From positions 1 to 34,609 of the forward strand of contig JAQGOY010000212.1 in assembly GCA_028293375.1 (NCBI GenBank): a DNA stretch of 34,609 nucleotides, given 5' to 3'. Every line of letters starts with the position of its first letter. Positions within the stretch are counted from its first letter, which is position 1. The notes under the pieces are model-generated. The model ran no database searches. It was not told where the DNA came from and was given only the letters and a program-made list of their open reading frames with translations. This document shows, one piece after another, positions 14,048 to 21,199 of this stretch. Made by a program: the position numbers and the translations under genes. The stretch is from Verrucomicrobiales bacterium. GTDB taxonomy: Bacteria; Verrucomicrobiota; Verrucomicrobiia; Limisphaerales; JAQGOY01.

Positions 14048-15439
14048 CTAATTATTCTGCCTCGGAAGAGAGTCGACCGGAAACCCGAGTTCGCGCAATC
14101 TCTGGAGCTTATAAAGAAGCGCTCTTCGGCTGATACCAAGCGCTTTTGCGGTTTCGGTTCTATTGTAATCGTGTTTCTGAAGAGCATTAACAATGGCCTC
14201 GCGTTCCATCCCCTCCAGTTTTTCCTGTCCGCCGGTTTCTTTTGCGCCGTCCAATATTCCGTCCGAATTGGATCGAACACGGCTCGTGAGGTGTTCCGGC
14301 ATTATCAATTCACCGCGAGAAAGAAGGGCTGCGCGTTCCATGGTGTTGCGCAATTCGCGGACGTTTCCTGGCCACTTATAATCGAGCAGGTATTTGGAAA
14401 CGGCTGAAGAAAAACGGGATCTGGATTGGCTAAACTCGGAGATGAATTTGGTGGCCAGGGGCAAGATGTCCTCCTGACGCTCCCGCAAAGGCGGGATATT
14501 TAGTTCAATCACATTGAGACGATAAAAAAGATCTTCACGGAAAAGACCTTTTTTGACCAGTTCTTCCAGGTTCTTATTGCTTGCCGCAATAATTCGGACG
14601 TTACATTGGATTTCCTGGTTGGAACCGACTCGATGAATTCTGCCGTCCTGAGTGACACGAAGCAGCTTTGCCTGGAGTTGCGAGGTCATTTCCCCAATCT
14701 CATCGAGGAAAATAGTTCCGCCATCCGCCCTCTCAAAAAGCCCAATTCTCGTATTTACGGCCCCGGTAAAGGCTCCCTTGACATGGCCAAAAAGTTCGCT
14801 CTCCAGAAGTGTTTCGGGAATGGCTGCGCAATTGATCTTAACCATGGCAACCTTGTTGCGATTGCTCCAAGCGTGAATAACATCCGCCAGAACCTCTTTG
14901 CCAACGCCGCTTTCACCACTTAGCAAGACACGCGAATCAGACGCTGCTACAAGTGAAGCGTCACGAAAAACGGACTGCATGAGCGGACTCGCGGACACGA
15001 CGTTAGGAGGAAGCGGTTTGTCCGAATTACCCCGCAAAGGGGCCGAATCACTCAGGCCCGTGGCCTGTCGGACAGCGGTTAACAATTCATCCAGATCGAT
15101 GGGCTTGGCGAGATAATTGAGAGCCCCATCCCGCATGGCGCCAACGGCCTCGCGTATATCCGCATATCCAGTGACCAACAGCACAGGCAGCTTCGAATGT
15201 TTAATGCGGGCGCGACGCAAAGTTTCCAGGCCAGAAATGCCGTTCATCCTGACATCACTAACCATCATGCTCACACGGGAAGCATCAAGCACGGTAAGGG
15301 CTTCTTCACCCGAAGAGACGACGTTGGTGTCGAAATCCTGGCTGCGTAAAAAGGTGTCAATAAGGCTACGCTGACTCTGATCGTCATCGACGATAAGAAT
15401 GCAGGGACGACCGATTACCTCTTTGGCACTGGGGGACAT
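14048..15439 (-). CDS. NtrC-family sigma-54-dependent response regulator
   Basis: The 463-residue protein has three parts. The receiver domain (about 12-125) has acidic pocket DDD at 18-20 and phosphoacceptor Asp62 in VSDVRMNG. The AAA+ domain has Walker A GESGVGKE at 175-182, the sigma-54 contact loop GAFTGA at 222-227 and Walker B IFLDEIGEM near 243-251. The Fis-type HTH is at the C-terminus (NRTETAKALGISRRALLYKL). It binds upstream DNA and remodels sigma-54 RNA polymerase when phosphorylated. The histidine-kinase stop lies 1 bp upstream of its ATG, so the pair is coupled. It is the last gene of the secretion operon. The arrangement recalls PilS/PilR, and a near-consensus sigma-54 site lies upstream of the operon's first gene. 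Confidence 0.95.
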   Translation of the reverse strand: MSPSAKEVIGRPCILIVDDDQSQRSLIDTFLRSQDFDTNVVSSGEEALTVLDASRVSMMVSDVRMNGISGLETLRRARIKHSKLPVLLVTGYADIREAVGAMRDGALNYLAKPIDLDELLTAVRQATGLSDSAPLRGNSDKPLPPNVVSASPLMQSVFRDASLVAASDSRVLLSGESGVGKEVLADVIHAWSNRNKVAMVKINCAAIPETLLESELFGHVKGAFTGAVNTRIGLFERADGGTIFLDEIGEMTSQLQAKLLRVTQDGRIHRVGSNQEIQCNVRIIAASNKNLEELVKKGLFREDLFYRLNVIELNIPPLRERQEDILPLATKFISEFSQSRSRFSSAVSKYLLDYKWPGNVRELRNTMERAALLSRGELIMPEHLTSRVRSNSDGILDGAKETGGQEKLEGMEREAIVNALQKHDYNRTETAKALGISRRALLYKLQRLRELGFPVDSLPRQNN

Positions 15440-15440
15440 A

Positions 15441-16967
15441 TTAAGATACTACTCGAAGATGGCGAATTGTGAAACATGCGCCCCAGGGTTCATTACCGTT
15501 ACAAGATATTTCCCATCCATGAGCGAGAACTATTTGTTGGACAATTGCCAGTCCCAGCCCTGTTCCTTTGGCATGCGTGGTGAAATAAGGTTTAAATACG
15601 TCGAGACGATGCTCCTCTGAAATTCCGGGTCCAGAATCGCGAATCTCCAGGAGGGCTTCCGGGCCAGGTGGATGAATAATTTTAATCTCGATCATTCCTC
15701 CAGGTTCGACGGCCTGGATAGCGTTCAGGGTGAGATTGAACAGGGCCTGGCGTAAAAGCTGTTCGTCAGCCTGGATGAGAAGCTCGGTTTGTTGGTGTTC
15801 GATGACGATCTGCTTTTCCTGAGCGTCATAGAGGAGGGTTTGAACGACATCCTGAACGACGCGGGAAACAGCCACAGGAGACTGGCGAACTTCACGAGGA
15901 CGTGAATAATTAATAAATTCGTTGAGTTGAGCGGTGACACGATCCGCTTCCATCATGATTGCCTGAGACTTGGATTTAATCTCATCGGAGGCGGTGGATT
16001 CCTTGGATATAATTTGAGCCAAACCGCGAACGATATTCAATGGATTGCGGGTTTCATGAGCAAGTCCTGCAGCAGCCAGGTTCATTTGCTTCAGATGCAT
16101 GTTCATCTCGCTGGCTTTAACCAGTCGCAAGCCGAGGTCGGCGGATCGTTTGGTGTTTCGCCATGCGAACCCAGCCCCTACGACACTCAGAGTGGAAAGA
16201 AACCCGATTATTCCGCGCAATTGGAGATCCTGCAAAGAGGCAGTTTCTACCGGCTTTGCCGACATACGAATAACAAAGCTGTGCAATCCTTGTTTGGCCA
16301 TGAGGCTCTGCCATTCTTCGGGAGACATCCAGGTTGGGCGTCTATATTGTGGGGGAATTCGAAGAGGTCGGCGATCCGTAACATCGGTACGGTGGGGCTG
16401 ATCAGCGGTATCCTCTAAATTCGTCGTTTTTTCCAGGGTTGGAATTTCAACGGAAGGTTTGTCGAGGGCCGGGGGCTGATTGGTTATTTTATCGAGGCCA
16501 GCAACGTCGTTCGTTGGGACGAGACCGGTCGAAGGGATGACAAAGGCCGTCCGGATTATGTCATTGGAAGAAACAGAGTTTGATCCTAAATCGACGGGAT
16601 TGGCCAAAACCATGGCGTGCTGGGTCCAAGTCACTTCGCCCATTACCGCGCGCTCTTCATCGCCGCCTGGGGCTGCACCTGCTTTAACAACAACATGGTT
16701 TGAGGAATTGCGGAGCGCAATGAATTCGAGTTCCCCAGGCTTTATGAGTTCGTTGAGAGCCAACTCCAGCCTGATTTGGGGGACGATGCCCCGACCGCGC
16801 CTTTCGGAGCGGATAACCAGACCGACTGTTGTAGTGATTGCCCGAGCGCGATCAACGAGAGTTGCGCGGGCCGCATTAACGACACGCTTATGTTCGCCCC
16901 ACTGCCAAATGAGCAATAGAAACCAAACAGCCGCAAGCGTTAAGTAGACCCAGAATCCTCGTTTCAT
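15441..16967 (-). CDS. Membrane sensor histidine kinase
   Basis: The protein of about 508 residues starts with a membrane helix (FWVYLTLAAVWFLLLIWQW). A periplasmic sensor region ends in a long, probably disordered Pro/Thr-rich stretch, and a second helix follows (IIGFLSTLSVVGAGFAW). The kinase core has the H-box GLAHETRNPLN, N-box NLTLNAIQAV, G1 DSGPGIS and G2 GTGLGLAIVQQI. It should autophosphorylate on the H-box His and pass phosphate to the response regulator encoded 1 bp downstream. The ATG at 16967 is preferred to the TTG three bases upstream. Only 9 bp separate it from the secretin gene, so it is expressed with the secretion machine. The signal is unknown; a role in sensing envelope or pseudopilus state is inference. 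Confidence 0.94.
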   Translation of the reverse strand: MKRGFWVYLTLAAVWFLLLIWQWGEHKRVVNAARATLVDRARAITTTVGLVIRSERRGRGIVPQIRLELALNELIKPGELEFIALRNSSNHVVVKAGAAPGGDEERAVMGEVTWTQHAMVLANPVDLGSNSVSSNDIIRTAFVIPSTGLVPTNDVAGLDKITNQPPALDKPSVEIPTLEKTTNLEDTADQPHRTDVTDRRPLRIPPQYRRPTWMSPEEWQSLMAKQGLHSFVIRMSAKPVETASLQDLQLRGIIGFLSTLSVVGAGFAWRNTKRSADLGLRLVKASEMNMHLKQMNLAAAGLAHETRNPLNIVRGLAQIISKESTASDEIKSKSQAIMMEADRVTAQLNEFINYSRPREVRQSPVAVSRVVQDVVQTLLYDAQEKQIVIEHQQTELLIQADEQLLRQALFNLTLNAIQAVEPGGMIEIKIIHPPGPEALLEIRDSGPGISEEHRLDVFKPYFTTHAKGTGLGLAIVQQIVLAHGWEISCNGNEPWGACFTIRHLRVVS

Positions 16968-16976
16968 CAATGAATC

Positions 16977-18155
16977 CTATTTGACTTTTTTCGGCTTCAC
17001 AGTGGGAGGGGCTGGTGCGCGCTCGGTGCTAAGTATCCTGTTGAGTTCCTGTTCGGGAAACGCCTTCTTGGTGTCTTTCAGCTTGTCATACTCAACAGCA
17101 GTAGCTTCAACGAGATCGCTCGGTTTCATTATCACTGTTGGAGTGATGAATATAATCAGCTCTGTCTTGGTATCCGAATTCACAGTGCGTTTAAAGAGTG
17201 CGCCGAGATAAGGAATATCGCCCAAGAGCGGTATTTTCCGATCCTGATGGTTGACTTGAGTGCCAATGAGGCCGCCAATAGCCACGGTCTGTTTGTCAGG
17301 TGTCACGACCACTGTATCTGCGGATCGCTTGTCGATCACAGCGGCGTTCACTCCCTGCGAAATGTTCACCGTTTTATCGCTGACGGAGGAAATTTCCGGC
17401 GCAAGAATCATTTCTACCATTCCTTCGGAGTTGATGAAAGGAGTGACGCGAAGAATGATGCCGATGTCGGAATAAGTTACGGTATTGATCTGGCCATTTA
17501 CCGCATCGAACCTGGTATTGGTGATAAAGGGAACCTGTTGACCGACAACGATCGTTGCCTGTTGGTTGTTTCGGGCAAGGATGGAGGGTTGCGAGAGGAT
17601 TTCGGTCTTTCCAGTGACCGCCAAGGCACGAATGGCGGCGGCAAAATCATTGCCAACTATTTTGTACAACCCACCCCCAGCAGCGACAGAAGCGGCATCC
17701 TGAATCCCAAATCCCGAAGAAGCAGTCCCGGTAATGGTGCTGCTGGGCTGATGGGTGTAAGAGCCTTCGACCCCAAGGTCGAGATCTTTGCCGCGCGTCA
17801 CCTGCAGAAACATGACTCTCAGCAAGACCTGCGGCTTCGGCTTGTCGAGGTTGGCGATTACTTGTCTGATTTGGGCGAGTGTTTCGTCGTCGGCAATCAC
17901 CACGACCTGGCGAGTTTCGGGATCGACGGAAATCATAGCATCACCGATGTCAGTCGATCTCGGATAAGAGCTCGAGCCTGAAGAGCTACGGGCTGCTCCG
18001 CCTCCGCCGCCAGTTCCGCCTCCACCGCCACCGGTACGTCCCCCCCCTCCGCCGCCGCCACCGGTTCGTTGGGCCTGGAGGTCAGCCGAAAACAACATAA
18101 GTGCGGCCAGGATTACGAGCCTGAAAGTCTGCCTTGTATTTAAAGAAGTATACAT
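16977..18155 (-). CDS. Secretin C-terminal component: half N-domain plus secretin barrel (split GspD/PilQ, part 2)
   Basis: The 392-residue protein has its own signal peptide (MYTSLNTRQTFRLVILAALM, cleavage near LQAQ), so it is exported independently. A polyglycine segment (about 32-53) and a Ser-rich piece are followed by the second half of an N-type domain (ISVDPETRQVVVIADDET, then LAQIRQVIANLDKPKPQ, about 75-109). The secretin domain then runs to about 345: LLRVMFLQVTRGKDLDLGVE, ATIVVGQQVPF, SDIGIILRVTPF, VDKQ-type TPDKQTVAIGGLIG and the gate/barrel motif KIPLLGDIPYLGALFK. It would form the outer-membrane channel of the secretion machine. A Lys-rich tail ends it. The first half of the split N-domain is at the end of the upstream gene, 22 bp away. 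There is no frameshift: the signal peptide sits in frame at the start. Confidence 0.92.
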   Translation of the reverse strand: MYTSLNTRQTFRLVILAALMLFSADLQAQRTGGGGGGGGRTGGGGGGTGGGGGAARSSSGSSSYPRSTDIGDAMISVDPETRQVVVIADDETLAQIRQVIANLDKPKPQVLLRVMFLQVTRGKDLDLGVEGSYTHQPSSTITGTASSGFGIQDAASVAAGGGLYKIVGNDFAAAIRALAVTGKTEILSQPSILARNNQQATIVVGQQVPFITNTRFDAVNGQINTVTYSDIGIILRVTPFINSEGMVEMILAPEISSVSDKTVNISQGVNAAVIDKRSADTVVVTPDKQTVAIGGLIGTQVNHQDRKIPLLGDIPYLGALFKRTVNSDTKTELIIFITPTVIMKPSDLVEATAVEYDKLKDTKKAFPEQELNRILSTERAPAPPTVKPKKVK

Positions 18156-18177
18156 GTGAATTTCTCTTGAGTTTCAA

Positions 18178-19959
18178 TTATTGACCAAGACCGCGAGAAC
18201 TGCTTCCGAGACCAGAAGATGAGCTGGTTCGATTCGCATTTTGAGCGTTTTGTTGTTGCCTCGAGGTAAGAGCATTATTTTGACTATTAGCCGAATTCCG
18301 GCTGTTGGAGCTTGCGAACAACTCATTGAGAAGCGTTTTGACTTCGTCAGGATCCGCGGCTTGCAAGGCAAAATTCTCCACATGCTTTTTGCGGGAAGCA
18401 TCGTTGTCGAGCTGGGCTACCATTTCGGCAATTTGAGGCATCAGTTCTTTAGCAGCGCTAACAATAATGGAACTTGTCCGCGGATCAGGAACCGAAATTA
18501 CCCTCCCTTGTTTTTTTGACCTTTCGCTGACTGCCGTGGAGGCAGTTGCTGCTCCCCTCCCGCCGAGGCCTCCTCCTCCTCCGAATCCGAATCCACCCCC
18601 AAAACGAATTCCACCGCCACGAGTATCATCTTGCTTGTTCGGGTCTGGGAAAATACCGGTCAAAAGATCGGTCATTTCTGTGGGATCCGCATTTTTCAAA
18701 TGGAAAACACGCAGTTCAGTTAGATCCTGGACATCGGTATCGACTTTCTTGATAAGTTCCTCGATCGATGTGAACTGGCTTTCATTGGCACTGACAATAA
18801 CGCTGTTGCTGTGTTCGTCGGAAACGGCAACCACTTTGTTGGCTGTGGCAACAGCATTTGCATTATTGCCACGACCGCCGCCGCCAGCTCCGCCTCCACG
18901 ACCACCGGCGCCGGCGCCACCGAAACCTCCTGCACCACCAAATCCTCCAGCTCCACCGAAGCCTCCTGCACCGCCAAATCCTCCAGCTCCACCAAAGCCA
19001 CCCGCACCCCCAAAGCCGGTCCCACCTGCACCGCCTGCGCGACCTGTCGTGGCAGAGGTGTCAGTAAACAAGTCTTTAATGGTGGCAGCCAATGCTTTGG
19101 CATCGCCATACTTTAAAGGATAAACCCGAATGCTGGTGGAACCAGAAACCTGCGAATCCAGAGCGGAGACGATTTCCACGAGTCGACGGATGTTAATCTG
19201 GGTATCTGTCATGATAAGCGCATTTCCGCCTTCGTTAGGGACAAGGGAAGCGCCGGACGGAACCAAAGTGGCAAGGTCACGCGCCAGCTGGCTGGCATTG
19301 ATGCTCTTGACGGGAATAATCTGAGTGACCACATCCGCAGTTCTTTCGATCTTCTCTGGTTCGTTGCCTTTAACGATGCGAGTGTTGGCTTTAACAGCGC
19401 TTTCTTTTTCTACGATGGTCAGAATCTTGCCATTTTGAAGCACCGCAAAACCGTTCTTATTAAGTCCGGCGCTAAGCAAGCTGATAGCTTCCTCCCTGGT
19501 CACGGGCTGACTGCTGTAGACATCCATGGTTCCACGCACTGGAACGAGGGGGACGATGACGAAACCGGTTTCTTCTGAAAATCGAGTCAAAACCTGATCG
19601 AGTGGCATGTTTCTCAGGTTTAAAAGAATTCCTTCCCCGCTATTAGTCGAGGTGGAAGCGGCCTTTGGAACAGCAGCTACCTGGGCAGCCGGAACCCCGC
19701 CGACGGGTGTTTTGGCAGCTGGAGTTGTAACTGGAATAGCAGCAGATCCAACCCCGGCAGCGGAAAGAAGGGATGTCTGTGCTGCCGCCTTCTTGGCGAC
19801 TTTACGCTGAGCCTTTAAAAGCTGATCCGGGGTCAGCGTCGGCAGGGCGGCATCCGAGCCAACTGCCGCGGTCCCGTTGGTTGCGCTGGAATCATTAGTT
19901 GCTGCCGACGACATGAAGGCAAACGCAAACGTTAGGGCGATGATAGGTAGTTTTTTCAT
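18178..19959 (-). CDS. Secretin N-terminal component: N0 plus repeated N-domains (split GspD/PilQ, part 1)
   Basis: The 593-residue exported protein (signal MKKLPIIALTFAFAFMSSA) has an N0-like domain at about 110-188 (LLNLRNMPLDQVLTRFSEET). Three full N1-type domains follow at about 207-272, 277-405 and 408-532, each ending in the NSxIVxA...I..L.. pattern (for example SVIVSANESQF). At about 535-560 the first half of a fourth begins (ENFALQAADPDEVKTLLNEL), and the protein then ends in an Asn/Gln/Ser-rich tail. Gly-rich insertions occupy the loops of the second and third N1-type domains. No secretin barrel is present; it is on the next gene. It should form the periplasmic vestibule. The gene overlaps the GspC-like gene by 4 bp. 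Confidence 0.92.
   Translation of the reverse strand: MKKLPIIALTFAFAFMSSAATNDSSATNGTAAVGSDAALPTLTPDQLLKAQRKVAKKAAAQTSLLSAAGVGSAAIPVTTPAAKTPVGGVPAAQVAAVPKAASTSTNSGEGILLNLRNMPLDQVLTRFSEETGFVIVPLVPVRGTMDVYSSQPVTREEAISLLSAGLNKNGFAVLQNGKILTIVEKESAVKANTRIVKGNEPEKIERTADVVTQIIPVKSINASQLARDLATLVPSGASLVPNEGGNALIMTDTQINIRRLVEIVSALDSQVSGSTSIRVYPLKYGDAKALAATIKDLFTDTSATTGRAGGAGGTGFGGAGGFGGAGGFGGAGGFGGAGGFGGAGGFGGAGAGGRGGGAGGGGRGNNANAVATANKVVAVSDEHSNSVIVSANESQFTSIEELIKKVDTDVQDLTELRVFHLKNADPTEMTDLLTGIFPDPNKQDDTRGGGIRFGGGFGFGGGGGLGGRGAATASTAVSERSKKQGRVISVPDPRTSSIIVSAAKELMPQIAEMVAQLDNDASRKKHVENFALQAADPDEVKTLLNELFASSNSRNSANSQNNALTSRQQQNAQNANRTSSSSGLGSSSRGLGQ
18926..18997. repeat. Two tandem 36-bp units encoding Gly-Phe-Gly-Gly-Ala repeats
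   Basis: Positions 18926-18961 and 18962-18997 differ only at a couple of bases. They lie in a longer array (about 18900-19030) of 18-bp half-units that code, on the minus strand, for repeated FGGAGG in the N-domain loop of the split secretin. Such arrays can expand or contract in frame. They are coding repeats, not CRISPR units, because there are no unique spacers. Confidence 0.85.
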
Positions 19960-20663
19960 TTTGATAGCTCTTTTTCGCGGTTTTCCATCAGGCGTTTCAT
20001 GACTTCTGAGACCTCGGCGCTGCCCGCCGAAGAGGAGGTGGTTGTGGTTGCGGACGTGGAGGACGATGAATCTGAATTTGTTGAGATTGGTGCGGGTTCG
20101 GGTGCCGCGCTAAGGGTCCAGGCTCCTTCATTTTCCCGGCGCAGATAATTGCCGAGTTTCATTTCAACGGGATCATTTGTTCCGACAAGGGTGACCGCTT
20201 TGTTGGTGATTTTGTCTACTTTATAGCCGGCAATTGATTCGCCCTTTTTTAGACTCTTTTGGTATTGATAACTCGAACCAGCGAAGAAAGCCGTTTCACC
20301 TTTCGTGCTGAGCATGGTTCCAACCAGGCCAAAAGATTCAACCCGTGGAGCAAGGGTCCTTGGCCCAGTATTGACAGAAGACCTCCCAGGTCTTCGGCTT
20401 TGATCAAATATATTCCGAGACGTCAGTACTTTGAGCGGATCCACCGGCCTGGAGGAAATCAACTTGTTCGTAGTTGCAACAGAGTTGGTTGAAGATTGAC
20501 TGATCCTGGAACGACCTTCAGTGATGGGCCGATTGTTACTATTAGCGGGAGCTTGAGTAACGGGGGCATTCGTGCTCACTTCTAGTGGCGCAGGATTGGT
20601 CTCCTGAGCGAACGAGGCTTGAATGAACGACAGGGAAACCAAAACCGAGAATAGTCGCTTCAT
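19956..20663 (-). CDS. GspC/PilP-like periplasmic connector protein
   Basis: The 235-residue protein has a signal peptide (MKRLFSVLVSLSFIQASFAQ), a disordered Asn/Thr-rich part, then a compact domain at about 80-175. That domain starts with the typical LTSRNIFD and contains FGLVGTMLSTKGETAFFAG and GESIAGYKVDKI, which fits the homology region shared by GspC and PilP. This domain binds the N0 domain of the secretin and links it to the inner membrane. A Ser/Thr-rich tail follows. Unlike ordinary GspC there is no separate membrane anchor, and unlike PilP no lipobox Cys is visible. Four-base overlaps couple it to the GspM-like gene upstream and the secretin gene downstream, the same position PilP holds before PilQ. 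Confidence 0.8.
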   Translation of the reverse strand: MKRLFSVLVSLSFIQASFAQETNPAPLEVSTNAPVTQAPANSNNRPITEGRSRISQSSTNSVATTNKLISSRPVDPLKVLTSRNIFDQSRRPGRSSVNTGPRTLAPRVESFGLVGTMLSTKGETAFFAGSSYQYQKSLKKGESIAGYKVDKITNKAVTLVGTNDPVEMKLGNYLRRENEGAWTLSAAPEPAPISTNSDSSSSTSATTTTSSSAGSAEVSEVMKRLMENREKELSK

Positions 20664-21199
20664 TTGCCCTCCATTTGTGCAAGCCTGAGGCCGCTGATCA
20701 TTAGTGCCAATGTCATTTGTTGTCCATTGTTGTCGTGCGTGGTTAGTTCGAGAGATTCGACTTTGAGAGCCATTTGCGAATGCTCGATTTGGTTAATGAA
20801 CCTGGCGATTGCATCCATGGTGCCAAGCGCGTCCACCCTGCATTCCAAAACGGAGTAATCCTCGGTAGCGCCATGCTTCCAGTTGGGTTTAATATTGCTG
20901 ACACTAACCCGGGTTTCCTGTGACCACTTGTCCATCGAGTTGAGAAGGAGGCCTTCAGCTTCGGAAGTCGTCTTGGGAAGAGTTTGTTTCTTCATGGCTT
21001 CCCAACGATTATCCATCACGGTTGCCAACTGCAACTTGCCCTTATTCTGAGTGATTTTTTTCCGAAGGTTGGTTACGTCTTCAGCGCGGGTTTTCCAGAG
21101 ATTGGTGAGCGGGGTGAAAATGACTTTATCAGCCACCCAAAGGCCAACCACGACAATGGCGACGATGATCAGGATCTGTTTGCGGTTGTTTGGATTCAT
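20660..21199 (-). CDS. GspM/PilO-like inner-membrane assembly protein
   Basis: This is a 179-residue protein with a single N-terminal helix (ILIIVAIVVVGLWVADKVIF). A coiled-coil stretch follows (NLWKTRAEDVTNLRKKITQN), then a small ferredoxin-like periplasmic domain (ECRVDALGTMDAIARFINQI, then ESLELTT). This is the architecture of GspM and PilO, which dimerise and pair with GspL/PilN in the platform. It overlaps the GspL-like gene by 4 bp and the GspC-like gene by 4 bp. Sequence similarity in this family is always weak, so the assignment rests mainly on architecture and position. Confidence 0.82.
   Translation of the reverse strand: MNPNNRKQILIIVAIVVVGLWVADKVIFTPLTNLWKTRAEDVTNLRKKITQNKGKLQLATVMDNRWEAMKKQTLPKTTSEAEGLLLNSMDKWSQETRVSVSNIKPNWKHGATEDYSVLECRVDALGTMDAIARFINQIEHSQMALKVESLELTTHDNNGQQMTLALMISGLRLAQMEGK

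Noticed and set aside
17247-17981. Plus-strand open frame of 244 codons
   Set aside because: It lies entirely antisense to the secretin barrel gene, with no family pattern.
18155-18178. Frameshift or sequencing error dividing one secretin gene
   Set aside because: The downstream protein begins with a complete signal peptide in the right frame, and the 22-bp gap holds normal stop and start signals. A simple frameshift would not create this.
18900-19030. CRISPR-like array
   Set aside because: The 18/36-bp units are contiguous, have no unique spacers, and encode Gly-rich repeats in frame within the secretin gene.
18467-19123. Plus-strand open frame of 218 codons rich in Pro
   Set aside because: It is the antisense image of the Gly-rich secretin gene (Gly codons read as Pro/Ala on the other strand) and has no domain.
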